Assembly: GCA_023091735.1 (NCBI GenBank)
Contig: JALKBU010000933.1
Span: forward strand, 1-20,522
Direction: 5' to 3'
Length of the DNA stretch: 20,522 bases
DNA from: Trichomonas tenax
Lineage: Eukaryota; Parabasalia; Trichomonadida; Trichomonadidae
The notes below the pieces were generated by a model. It saw nothing but the letters and a program-made list of their open reading frames with translations, ran no database searches and was not told the origin of the DNA. A program made the position numbers and the translations under genes. Positions 8,138 to 16,261 of the stretch are shown here, piece after piece (the first letter of the stretch is position 1; the number at the start of each line of letters is the position of its first letter).

Positions 8138-8444
8138 TCACATCAAAGGAGCATGGTATTTATGAAAAGCGCCCTTGGATTTTAAGAGTTCAACGATTTC
8201 AAGAGACTCTGTTTCTATTGCAATTGATAATGGAGACTTATATCATAATGATGATAAATTGTGAATGATTGATTATTTTCATGTTGACATCGGCTCCATG
8301 TTCAACTAAATATTGAACAATTTCGAGAGACTTCATTTCAATAGCAATTGACAATGGTGTTAGCAGCTCAAGAATGTCATGGCATGGAGTTCGATTCTTG
8401 AGCTTGTCTTCTTGACGGAGGAAATGTGGTATACCGCCTTTGAA
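8138..8444 (-). pseudogene. Ankyrin-repeat gene fragment, frameshifted
   Basis: The minus strand encodes two ankyrin-repeat pieces in different frames. Frame one (8444-8238) contains RTPCHDILELLTPLSIAIE followed by SLEIVQYLVEHGADVN, a textbook ankyrin helix-turn-helix and GADVN loop. It stops at TAA 8238. Frame two, ending TGA 8138, gives SPLSIAIETESLEIVELLKS then KGAFHK, the next repeat. A single frameshift near 8240 separates them, and TAG at 8445 cuts the upstream side. Ankyrin families are very large in trichomonads; this is a dead end-fragment of one. The sequence around 8390-8470 is richer in G+C than its surroundings. The flanking spacers 7837-8137 and 8445-9350 show no other coding signal. 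Confidence 0.7.
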
Positions 8445-9351
8445 CTATGGCGCAAAGTAAGAAGGCTCGGAGTGTGGTTCTTTAGGCACTAAGAATTGCT
8501 TATTGACCCCAGATTTCGACTTGGATCTGTTTCTTCAAGCATCCTTTTCATGTTAGAAACCCCATCAAGGCAATGAAAAAAAAATAATTTTAAACGGCCC
8601 TTTGAGCCACACAAAATTGTCCAATGTACGAACTAAATAGTGCCCCACTTTTTGACTAAAGGTATGATGAGTAAAAATTACTGATATTTAGAGGCTATAC
8701 TTGCGGCTATACACCTTGGTAACTATGATCGACTAATACAAAAGATGTGAATAAAATTGCTTCTACAGATTTCGAGATATAAAAATGCATATAATTTGCT
8801 ATTAAAAATTTTTAATTTGAATTTTTTTCGAGGCTTTTAGTTTTTAAAGACTTTGTAGATGAAATAGAAAGATTTTAAATAATAGGAGTGATCGTACAAT
8901 ATAAGCAGTATTATAGAAACTTGAGTACAATCTTGTATAAAGTAATAAAGCTGAAATCCCATGCATTGGAAAATAATCTTATATTTATGACGAATGAGAA
9001 GATATTACATTAATTTTCTTCATTTTCATATAATTCATTTAACAACAATCGAAAAAAGCCATATTTTTACAAAATCTAATTTCAGATGGTAAATAAAAAC
9101 AATGTTTTGCTGAAAATAGAAGCATCAGCTGCAGTAACCAGTAGAAGGAAACACACACTATATTTTTTTTTTATGCGAAGTTTTGTTTAAACGGAATATT
9201 CGAATTGAGATCTCAAAAACCGTAGACCAGGTTTTCTCTGTACTACAACAGTGTCATAACTGTATGTTGTGGTTCATACTGTTTTCAAGCCATGGTCTAT
9301 GATGCCTCGTTATGCTAACGTTTAAACTCGAAAATATAATAAGGTTATTAG

Positions 9352-9389
9352 TCACCAGCCCTTTTTTGACTCACCAGCGAGTTTTTCTC
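9352..9389 (+). repeat. Tandem 19-base pair of TCACCAGC units upstream of the VWA gene
   Basis: TCACCAGC occurs at 9352-9359 and again at 9371-9378, each followed by a T5 or T6 run, giving two 19-base units about 130-170 bases before the VWA ATG. The period equals that of the array at 5210-5260, but the sequence differs. A protein-binding pair is possible. Confidence 0.35.
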
Positions 9390-9505
9390 ATAACTTTATA
9401 TTTTTAGGTTTTAAATATATTTCATTGATAAGAAAAGTGATGAAATAAGGTTCTCATAATTTAAACATGATATTTTTGTCAAATTTGTAAACTTAGACTA
9501 CATTG

Positions 9506-9511
9506 TCACTT
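9506..9511 (+). promoter_or_regulatory. Initiator (Inr) TCACTT of the VWA gene
   Basis: TCACTT fits the trichomonad initiator TCA(+1)-Py-(T/A). A start at A9508 would give a 5' UTR of 12 bases before ATG 9520, the usual short length in this group. Confidence 0.55.
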
Positions 9512-9519
9512 CAATTTTC

Positions 9520-11769
9520 ATGGACATGATCAACATATTCGAAGCAAACATTCCAAGAGTGTTCGCAGTAGATACATCTGGATCAACGGCAGGATGTGAA
9601 AACTATTGGAGGCTTGTTGATGATGTGATTAAAACTTTTTGGAGAGAAGGAGATATAATTATCGATTGGAATTCAGAAGCTTCAATTGTCAATGTAAAGG
9701 AATTTGCTCTGAAAATTTTACATCGCGAGGGATGTGGAGGAACAGAACCACAAACCATTCTTGAGTTTTCGGAGATTTTTGAAAAGTTGCATCATTTATT
9801 TTTAATCACTGATGGTCAAATTGGTTCAAGAGATATCAAAAAATGCGATGAAATAATCACCAGTCAATATAATCATAAATTCTATGTCACTGCAATTATC
9901 GTCGATTCACGCCCAGATATATCAGTTGTGTGCCCATTTACTCGTGGAAGAGTTAATCAAGTTTTTACATCCATTAATGAAGATGATTTCAAAGAGGAGT
10001 TTTGCTTGACTGCTGCTGATTACATCTTCTTTGAAAATCTTGAGCAGATCAGTACACTTGAAGATTTCAATAATAACTATGAAAAAATCAAATCGGTGCT
10101 TACAAATCTTTTGGTTGGAAAGCCAGGAGATGTCGCTATTAAGAATAGGTTGATTAAATTGCGAGATTCAATTCTTTACAAGAATAATGATAGCAAACCA
10201 ATCTCATCAGTAGAGTTAGTTAAATCACTTTATGCAAATGATCAAGCATCAGCAAGCAAAATAGCAAACGGCATCGCACTAAAATACTATAGTTCTCAAC
10301 AAGAAGATATTACAAAGTTTGAAACCCTTATTTCGATCGCTTCAGGTGCTTTGAAAGCAGTTTTTGGCATTTCTCAAATTAAATCTTTACGAGCAGAGCG
10401 TGCCGCTGATGTTGAAGAGATGGACATTGAAGAAGTCAACGATATGTCTCTTGAAAATCCTGAGACTCCAGTACTCGTTCTTCGCCGTTCAAAGAATCTT
10501 CTTTCACACTTATCTAAAGAGAGAACTAATCAAATGATCGACTTCCCACTTAATGCCCTCAGAAATAAGTGTGCAGTCGAGCTATTTTGTAACAAAATCT
10601 GCAGTCTAACAACATATCAGGAATATGTTTCTGAAGTTTCAGGAGCGGGTCATTCAAGAGCTCATTTCCATGGAGAGAAAGTTTTTGGTCCTATACCACT
10701 AGGTGCAGATCTAACACATGTAAAAATGGCGAATTCGACATTGATGCAGTTTGTGGCTAGTGGCAAGAAGCTTGGAAACCCAGATTTTTGGTTCTTCACG
10801 CTTTATTTCTCTTTGAAGATGAAGGGCGATCCAAATGCTAACTTTATGATTCCACAGATTAAATGGCGTCTCGCTCATCGACGTTCAACAGTTTCATTGA
10901 CTGGCGCAAAGAACTTTGTTCAAGTCTATGCTCCAATACAGGTTGGCATCTGGTACACACTAAACTCGATGGAATTCACTGCAATCGACCCAGCAAATTC
11001 GCCATTCTTCTTCCATTCGAAGCACATTGAGTTTTTGAGAGATCTTTACGAACTCACAGATCTTCCACCACTGCCCGAAACAGTTCAATATCCCATTAGG
11101 ATAGCCAAACTCAAGAACTATCTCCATTCCCAGGCACGCAAGAATCCAAACGAATTCGAATCATTCAAGAACTCAGTTTTGTTCAGAACTGTCACTATTT
11201 CAGATCCATCAATGAAGATTCCAATTGATGGCATTCCAAATTGTGATACGGTCATTGATAATTACACTCATGATGAGATCAGTTTCATGGTTCAGATCAT
11301 TGACAGGAATAAAGCAGCTCACATTATTCCATACCCAACATCGCCACCACCAAGTCATCCAGTCGAAGAAATCAGAGAGTGGCCAGAGTATCATTTCGTT
11401 CCGTTCGAGATTCATCCAAAGACGATGCGTCCGCCATTGACTGCTGATCAATTCATTGCATCGGGCGATAATATCCATGTTCCATGGACAAAGATTTACG
11501 CGAAGGCAGTGAAGGCATACAATGACTTCCCGACAAGAGATCAACTCGCATACCAGGCTTACAAGCATTTTGTCCTATCTGGAAAGAAACACACGTTGAT
11601 GCCAGATGTCCTTGAAATATGCACAATGGTGATCCAAGCATATGCACCAGTTGTTTCAAATGTTTCAACACAAGAGTTCTTTTATTTATTCCAGAAATCA
11701 GCAAACAGAAATCAGCGCGCTGAAATGGAAAAGAATAAAGATAATTTTTATTTTTTCACCATCTTTTAG
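9520..11769 (+). CDS. VWA-domain protein with large uncharacterised C-terminal region
   Basis: 749 residues, intact, single exon. Residues ~11-190 form a von Willebrand factor A domain: hydrophobic strand RVFAVDTSGS ends in the DxSxS metal site (D18, S20, S22); T75 (GCGGTEP) and D98 (FLITDGQ) supply the remaining MIDAS ligands, so metal binding looks complete. There is no signal peptide or transmembrane segment, so the protein is probably cytosolic. Residues ~190-340 are helical with an acidic stretch (VEEMDIEEVND). From ~350 onward is a long, conserved-looking, mostly globular region (contains NKICSLTTYQEYVSEVSGAG, QIKWRLAHRRST, PYPTSPPPSHPVEEIREWPE) that I cannot assign. The order (VWA first) differs from TROVE/Ro proteins, where VWA is last. 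ATG 9520 follows an Inr by 12 bases; ATG 9526 is an alternative. It ends in TAG. Intracellular VWA proteins often assemble complexes; the function here is unknown. Confidence 0.85.
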   Translation: MDMINIFEANIPRVFAVDTSGSTAGCENYWRLVDDVIKTFWREGDIIIDWNSEASIVNVKEFALKILHREGCGGTEPQTILEFSEIFEKLHHLFLITDGQIGSRDIKKCDEIITSQYNHKFYVTAIIVDSRPDISVVCPFTRGRVNQVFTSINEDDFKEEFCLTAADYIFFENLEQISTLEDFNNNYEKIKSVLTNLLVGKPGDVAIKNRLIKLRDSILYKNNDSKPISSVELVKSLYANDQASASKIANGIALKYYSSQQEDITKFETLISIASGALKAVFGISQIKSLRAERAADVEEMDIEEVNDMSLENPETPVLVLRRSKNLLSHLSKERTNQMIDFPLNALRNKCAVELFCNKICSLTTYQEYVSEVSGAGHSRAHFHGEKVFGPIPLGADLTHVKMANSTLMQFVASGKKLGNPDFWFFTLYFSLKMKGDPNANFMIPQIKWRLAHRRSTVSLTGAKNFVQVYAPIQVGIWYTLNSMEFTAIDPANSPFFFHSKHIEFLRDLYELTDLPPLPETVQYPIRIAKLKNYLHSQARKNPNEFESFKNSVLFRTVTISDPSMKIPIDGIPNCDTVIDNYTHDEISFMVQIIDRNKAAHIIPYPTSPPPSHPVEEIREWPEYHFVPFEIHPKTMRPPLTADQFIASGDNIHVPWTKIYAKAVKAYNDFPTRDQLAYQAYKHFVLSGKKHTLMPDVLEICTMVIQAYAPVVSNVSTQEFFYLFQKSANRNQRAEMEKNKDNFYFFTIF

Positions 11770-11833
11770 TTTTTTAAAAGCAACGTAGACATTTATTTTA
11801 TCTAGTTTATACTGCGTCTATTTATCGTATTAA

Positions 11834-11894
11834 CATGTTATAAATAAAATTTATATTGATAAATTCTTGCTTTTAATTGTTAGTTTATAACATG
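11834..11894. repeat. Inverted repeat between convergent genes
   Basis: CATGTTATAAA (11834-11844) and its exact complement TTTATAACATG (11884-11894) flank 39 bases in the 298-base spacer between the convergent VWA and exostosin genes. It could fold in both transcripts and mark 3' ends. Nothing else is seen in this spacer. Confidence 0.3.
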
Positions 11895-12067
11895 CTATGA
11901 AATATAATACTCAAAGTTACTGTGTCATGTTTCTAGTTATAAAATAGATCACTCGGAGAATATGATTTTCATTTGAAAAATTGGAGCCGTTTCATCAAAC
12001 AGTCTACTACAAACAGTTTAACTATAATATACATACAAACAAAAACAAACAATATATGAGAATACTA

Positions 12068-13300
12068 TCATAAGTAACGTGATTGAAGCAAATCACGTCG
12101 TTTTGAGGCTGCTACTGTTGCTAATTTGTAGAAATGGACCCAAAGCCAGCCCCACATCAGGTCACCTTTGACAATCTTATAATCAAATCTTTGCTCTAAG
12201 AGTTTGCTGATTCTCACCATATTCTTTCTCATATTCATTCTCCTCTGTCGACTTGGAAGGCTCATTGCGAGAGGAATTTGTTGTGGCTTTAATGCAGGAA
12301 CTTGAATCAATATATTCGAATAATTAACAAATAATCCTTCAAAAGGAAATCGAATTTCGTCACTCAAAACAATAGGAATGCAAAGTGTCCTGAATGTGTC
12401 AAATAGTCTCTTTGTTGTCGGTCCATCACCATGTGGCACGCAGCAAAATTTCGAATTTAACATCATTCTTGAAAAATTATAATTGTAAACACCTGAAACA
12501 GGGTCATATCTTCGCGCATCGATAACAATTGAGTGTGGAATATCGCGCATCACCGATGCCATTCCTTGACGAATTGGTTGAGCAATCACATCGAATCCAG
12601 ACAAATCTATCTGTCCGATGAAGAACGTTGATATGTGCCTATTTGATTCCGACTTAATATCGAACAATTGCGGAATATTTGAGGTTAGAGGAAAATTAAT
12701 ATTCCTCCAGGACTCTCTTATCCTATCTCTCGAGTAGTTATAGTTCACATCACCGAGTGTCATCATCGACGGCAGTTTCATTTGCTGTTCAATCGTTATA
12801 GGGATGTTATTTTGTGAAAAAAGCATCTGAATGAACGCGTGATCGATGCCATTGTAGCGGTCAAAGTATTTACCCATCGCCCTGAGCTGCGGAATAATAA
12901 CGTTATCGATATCTGCGTATTCTCTGAGACCGTTAAACAACGCTCCAAAGAGAGGAATGTAAAACAAGTCGGCTTCTTCGGGGTCAAGTGTTCTGTGTTC
13001 GTATGTCTCGAGAGATTTGAACGCAATGTATTCAAATATCGTTGTATGCGCAAGGCCAAGTTGAATTCCTCGCAAATATTGGTTTTCTTTGATGTAATCC
13101 TGCATCGGTAGCGACAGGTTGTGCATGTATACTTTGAGAGGAGGTATCTTGTCTAAGAAGAATTCATAGTGTTTTGTCAGACAATTCTTATTTTCGTGCT
13201 CCTGGAGGTGCAACCTCACGATGAAGCATCCAATGATGATGGCGCAGAACGAAACCCAGTACGAAATCATCTGAGTCCACCGGTTTGCGTCCAAAAACAT
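12068..13300 (-). CDS. Exostosin-like glycosyltransferase (GT47), type II membrane protein
   Basis: 410 residues. A short cytosolic tail is followed by one membrane anchor (SYWVSFCAIIIGCFIVRL, residues 13-30), then a luminal stem and catalytic part: the layout of a Golgi type II glycosyltransferase. The N-terminal half has LKVYMHNLSLP and a helix with YIAFKSLETYEHRTLDPEEA then DLFYIPLF, the usual exostosin 'A-x-x-F-x-P' region. The diagnostic C-terminal block is CCVPHGDGPTTKRLFDTFRT followed by CIPIVLSDEIRFPFE (residues ~286-321), matching the conserved 'PRGDxPxxxRLFDAxRxGCIPVIxSDxxxLPFE' of GT47. Donor and acceptor cannot be told from sequence; trichomonads make surface glycoconjugates such as lipophosphoglycan-like polymers, a possible context. 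ATG 13300 gives the anchor near the N-terminus. An AAAATTGAG block sits 17-25 bases upstream. Confidence 0.9.
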   Translation of the reverse strand: MFLDANRWTQMISYWVSFCAIIIGCFIVRLHLQEHENKNCLTKHYEFFLDKIPPLKVYMHNLSLPMQDYIKENQYLRGIQLGLAHTTIFEYIAFKSLETYEHRTLDPEEADLFYIPLFGALFNGLREYADIDNVIIPQLRAMGKYFDRYNGIDHAFIQMLFSQNNIPITIEQQMKLPSMMTLGDVNYNYSRDRIRESWRNINFPLTSNIPQLFDIKSESNRHISTFFIGQIDLSGFDVIAQPIRQGMASVMRDIPHSIVIDARRYDPVSGVYNYNFSRMMLNSKFCCVPHGDGPTTKRLFDTFRTLCIPIVLSDEIRFPFEGLFVNYSNILIQVPALKPQQIPLAMSLPSRQRRMNMRKNMVRISKLLEQRFDYKIVKGDLMWGWLWVHFYKLATVAASKRRDLLQSRYL

Positions 13301-13316
13301 TTTTTGTTTAGTTCAG

Positions 13317-13325
13317 CTCAATTTT
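13317..13325 (-). promoter_or_regulatory. AAAATTGAG block before the exostosin gene
   Basis: The nine-base core of the block shared by the PP2A and uS10 promoters lies 17-25 bases before ATG 13300 on the coding strand. Its flanks differ from the other two copies. Confidence 0.3.
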
Positions 13326-13440
13326 TTCTGAGAGCCCAGATATTTATGTTTATATCTCATAATAAAACAGAAATAGGATGAAATTGATTTATAAAAGTGA
13401 CGGACTTAACGGACAATATAAATGATTTTGCAAGCCTCAA

Positions 13441-13470
13441 TGTCACGTTTTTGTAAACATTGTCACGTTT
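13441..13470. repeat. Direct repeat TGTCACGTTT, 20-base spacing
   Basis: TGTCACGTTT occurs at 13441-13450 and 13461-13470, each followed by TTTGT or ATGTT, about 140-170 bases upstream of the exostosin start (minus strand, where it reads AAACGTGACA). The half-site ACGTG(A/T)CA resembles the core of the TTTACNTGNCA motif. Confidence 0.35.
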
Positions 13471-13525
13471 ATGTTACAAAACTTTGTATTTTTGCTTACT
13501 ATACAAAAATAGATACCCTTTATAA

Positions 13526-13558
13526 AACTTTACATGACAGAATTTGGCATGTAAAGTT
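13526..13558. promoter_or_regulatory. Perfect 11-base inverted repeat made of two TTTACNTGNCA sites
   Basis: AACTTTACATG (13526-13536) and CATGTAAAGTT (13548-13558) are exact complements around an 11-base loop. The inner bases make each arm a full 11-mer site: TTTACATGACA on plus (13529-13539) and TTTACATGCCA on minus (13555-13545). It lies in the 979-base spacer between the exostosin gene and the R-SNARE gene, about 230-255 bases before the exostosin ATG. Two facing sites suggest binding by a dimer, or a hairpin. Confidence 0.45.
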
Positions 13559-13636
13559 GCCATAATTAAATAAAAAGCGGTTGATTTTTATGTGGTTTGA
13601 TGTCAATATTTCGTATATAGATCCTCTATGTAAATT

Positions 13637-13909
13637 TTGATCCATTTCTTTGATAATATTATATGCAACCTTGAATACACCTTATTCCGGAAAGTGGTCG
13701 AATCACAATGGATTGATGAAGGAGTTCCAATTTGTGTTATATTGCAATATATACACCTCTATATGCTCAATCATATGAACCTTTTAGAATCATTTAATGC
13801 TGTTGTATTATGTCTTTTGATCAATCATAAGAGTTTGATGATTGGCAAAGTCCATACGACATTATCTTTATCACTGTTCACTATCATGAGCCATTTTTCA
13901 TTGTTATAA
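13637..13909 (+). other. Unrecognised open frame, probably a relic
   Basis: A 90-codon plus-strand frame ends TAA at 13907-13909. It begins with TTG; the only ATGs are internal. Parts read like protein (NLEYTLFRKVVESQWIDEGV, GVPICVILQYIHLYMLNHM), and the neighbouring frame at 13590-13780 also has protein-like stretches, as after frameshifts. No family was recognised and no initiator was seen. The rest of the spacer 13910-14279 is AT-rich with nothing visible. Confidence 0.25.
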
Positions 13910-14279
13910 ACTAATTATATATCAAGTAGAATGCATCGATTCATCATAATTTACAATTTGATCATTTTTATATATCTCAATTCTTATGCGTAATGATATA
14001 CAGCAACAATTGGAATCATTTTAAATGAATATATTGATTGAGTTCTATATCTATTGCAGCTGTAAGCATAATTAATTATTCAATAATAATTAGAAATTAA
14101 GCAATTTATGTGTTTAGATAATCTAAGTCATAAATTTCAATTTGAATCAAGACATTAAAACTATTGACTATATAATGAATATGAGCTATCCATTTTATAT
14201 GAAAATAATTTTAATATGTAAAAAATGTTGTATTGGAATTATATCATTTAAGTGAACATATATAAATAGTTTAGATCAT

Positions 14280-14930
14280 TTATTTAACACAGCGTGGTTT
14301 CAAGTTCATTCCTCCACAAATCATAGCAAGGAGTAAATAGAAGACAATAAATATAACAACACACCAGAAGAAGAGCTCCTTGTAGTACTTGCAGCGCATT
14401 TGGTTCTTAAGCTGTGTCGAAGCAGCACGAAAATCTTCGCTATTCGATAAGAGTTGTTGAGATTTGTCATCTAAGTCTTCTAACTGATTTCCACGATCAT
14501 AGGCCTTTGTCATAGCGTTAGTAAGTTCAGCTTGAGTCTGCTCCAATGTTTGTTGAATAACTTTAGTCTTGGAAGCAGGATTTGCGAATGTTCTTGTGAA
14601 GTCACCGAAAGCTTCAGCGAACTGCTTGTCGTAGCAGTGGCTTGTTGTCGTTCCTGATGATCCTAATATTGTTGCGCCCCATCTCCTTGAAATAACATCG
14701 AGATAGTTAAGAGGGACGCGACGATCTTCTGTCTGCTGTGTAACGCACGCAAACACTAGTGAAGTAGTCGATAGATATGAAAATACGTGATTTGATGAAA
14801 TAACTTGTTCTGTTCTAGCGGACGCTTGTGGAAGTAACTTCAAAATTTCCTTCTCGAAGTCGATTTTGTCGGCAACGAAAGAGGCAATAATCGTCCTGTC
14901 TTTCGCGACGGCAGCATAAAGAATCGTCAT
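14280..14930 (-). CDS. VAMP7-type longin R-SNARE
   Basis: 216-residue tail-anchored membrane-fusion protein. Residues 1 to ~110 form a longin domain (starts MTILYAAVAKDRTIIASF). Residues ~120-180 are the SNARE coiled coil with heptad hydrophobics; R146 in KAYDRGNQLEDLDDKS is the zero-layer arginine that defines R-SNAREs. A basic, Cys/Tyr juxtamembrane piece (MRCKYYKEL) leads to the anchor FFWCVVIFIVFYLLLAMIC (~187-205) and a short luminal tail with Cys. R-SNAREs of this kind pair with three Q-SNARE helices on endosomal, lysosomal or plasma membranes; which membrane cannot be read from sequence. Length agrees with VAMP7 (about 220). ATG 14930 lies 9 bases after a TCATT initiator. The stop is TAAA. 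Confidence 0.93.
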   Translation of the reverse strand: MTILYAAVAKDRTIIASFVADKIDFEKEILKLLPQASARTEQVISSNHVFSYLSTTSLVFACVTQQTEDRRVPLNYLDVISRRWGATILGSSGTTTSHCYDKQFAEAFGDFTRTFANPASKTKVIQQTLEQTQAELTNAMTKAYDRGNQLEDLDDKSQQLLSNSEDFRAASTQLKNQMRCKYYKELFFWCVVIFIVFYLLLAMICGGMNLKPRCVK

Positions 14931-14936
14931 TTCTAT

Positions 14937-14941
14937 AATGA
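14937..14941 (-). promoter_or_regulatory. Initiator (Inr) TCATT of the R-SNARE gene
   Basis: On the minus strand TCATTA fits TCA(+1)-Py-(T/A). A start at 14939 would give a 9-base 5' UTR before ATG 14930. The remaining spacer to 15324 is AT-rich without coding signal. Confidence 0.55.
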
Positions 14942-15059
14942 ATATAAATCGAAATTTTCATCATTTTTGGATTCTATTTCTTGAATATTTTATATACCCA
15001 AAATTCTAGGACTGGAATACGCTTCGATAAAAGTGAAAATCGTTCTGACTTTACAAATA

Positions 15060-15070
15060 TTTACTTGTCA
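15060..15070 (+). promoter_or_regulatory. TTTACNTGNCA site upstream of the R-SNARE gene
   Basis: TTTACTTGTCA lies 130-140 bases before ATG 14930, on the strand opposite to the gene. It is one of the strict copies of the recurrent 11-mer. Confidence 0.4.
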
Positions 15071-15324
15071 AAATCTTTAATTTTACTATTCATCACATAC
15101 CATTATCATCTTCAATCATTCCTCCATACAAGCATTTTAAATCTCAAACATCATTAGGATATATGATAATATATTTTTGATCAAAAATATTTTTAAACTA
15201 AATATATTATCCTTTAAGATATAGCATTATGTGGCTATTTTTAAAGAAAAATAACATCTATTTACAATCATATATTACTAAACAAAAACATATTGAATAT
15301 AAAACAATAATATTACTTGTCTTT

Positions 15325-16149
15325 CTACTTTTTGTACTTCTTAAGGCCATATAAGAAGCATCTTCCTATTAATCTCTTCTTCTTTTCATAAACATCGATC
15401 ATTCCGAATTTTGTGCCGTGTGGTGCGATAATACGCGCTTTCTCTGGATCGAATTTTCTTGGCAGGAACAAAATAAGTCTCATTTCGCCATTAACACAAG
15501 CATTACACACAGCGTGAGAAAGTGATTCGATATCAAATGGAAAATCATCAAGAGTTTCAACAGCATAGCCAGGCCCACCCCATGGAGGAGAGCAGAAGAC
15601 AAAACGCGCTGTGTTCTTCTGTTTGCTGAGGAACTTAATCACATCTGCTTTCACGAATTCAGTATTTTCTCTCACATTGCAAACTTGTGCATTTTTCTTA
15701 GCACACACAATTCTGTTTGCGGATGTATCAACACCAATGACAAATGAATTCTGTATAGAAGCTGCAAATGCTGTTGTATTGCCTCCAACTCCACAACAAG
15801 CATCAATTATAATCGATGAATCATTTGGATAATATTGATCAAGAGAAGCTGCGATGTGAATTGCTGAGTCCCATGGTGTTACACTGAAAAGACCAGTAAT
15901 ATCAGTAACAATACCATCATCAAAATTAGGCCAAAATTCATATCTTCTATTCCAATATCTGTTAACGGAATACAAGTTTAATGATCCATTTTCGGACTCT
16001 GGGTCTAAATACAAAGGATTTTTTGCAGAATAAATTGTTGGATCTTCTTCTTCTGCATATGAAACTGTCCATGAGCTTTTTGTATCCTCTATAGTCGATA
16101 TTTGTTTTGTTTCTGACTCATTTTTTTGAGTATCTTTGCTATTTTCCAT
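15325..16149 (-). CDS. TGS1: Trimethylguanosine synthase (TGS1-type RNA cap methyltransferase)
   Basis: 274 residues. TGS1 adds methyl groups to N2 of the 7-methylguanosine cap of snRNA, snoRNA and telomerase RNA, using S-adenosylmethionine, in nucleus and Cajal-body-like sites. After a polar N-terminus of ~60 residues, RYWNRRYEFWPNFDDGI then GLFSVTP is the TGS1 signature preceding the fold. Motif I is IIIDACCGVGGNTTAFA (~113-129, AdoMet binding), an acidic loop VIGVDTS follows, and motif IV is FCSPPWGGPGY (~185-195), whose SPPWGGP carries the catalytic Trp and is diagnostic. C-terminal strands (MRLILFLPRKFD) complete the domain. It has only the catalytic core, as in other protists; the long N-terminal region of animal TGS1 is absent. 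ATG 16149 is preferred over the upstream in-frame TTG. It is head-to-head with the tetraspanin-like gene, with 122 bases between start codons. Confidence 0.92.
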   Translation of the reverse strand: MENSKDTQKNESETKQISTIEDTKSSWTVSYAEEEDPTIYSAKNPLYLDPESENGSLNLYSVNRYWNRRYEFWPNFDDGIVTDITGLFSVTPWDSAIHIAASLDQYYPNDSSIIIDACCGVGGNTTAFAASIQNSFVIGVDTSANRIVCAKKNAQVCNVRENTEFVKADVIKFLSKQKNTARFVFCSPPWGGPGYAVETLDDFPFDIESLSHAVCNACVNGEMRLILFLPRKFDPEKARIIAPHGTKFGMIDVYEKKKRLIGRCFLYGLKKYKK

Positions 16150-16180
16150 TGATTTTTTAAAAATGGCAAAAATCCTCAAA

Positions 16181-16191
16181 TTTACGTGTCA
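16181..16191 (+). promoter_or_regulatory. TTTACNTGNCA site in the TGS1/tetraspanin divergent promoter
   Basis: TTTACGTGTCA lies 32-42 bases before the TGS1 ATG, exactly the distance seen for the copy before the ARM-like gene at 4913 although in the opposite orientation. On the TGS1 strand an AAATTTGAG block overlaps it. Confidence 0.45.
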
Positions 16192-16210
16192 TAATTTCGA
16201 ATGAGAATGA

Positions 16211-16221
16211 TTTACATGGCA
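16211..16221 (+). promoter_or_regulatory. Second TTTACNTGNCA site in the divergent promoter
   Basis: TTTACATGGCA starts 30 bases after the first copy, same strand, 51-61 bases before the tetraspanin-like ATG at 16272. The pair could serve both genes. Confidence 0.4.
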
Positions 16222-16261
16222 TCTGTGTTAATTTTGATTGCATTTTGCCAAAAAATATTTG

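Noticed and set aside
8385..8405. GAGTTCGATTC resembles a tRNA T-loop (B box).
   Set aside because: No acceptor stem, anticodon arm or A box can be placed around it, and it lies in ankyrin coding sequence.
11209..11704. Several open frames on both strands inside the VWA gene.
   Set aside because: They overlap the continuous 749-codon frame and show no independent features.
12796..13111. Open frames on both strands within the exostosin gene.
   Set aside because: They are shadows of the GT47 coding sequence.
16149..16179. Extension of TGS1 from TTG 16179.
   Set aside because: The non-ATG start would remove the promoter elements between the divergent genes; ATG 16149 is sufficient.
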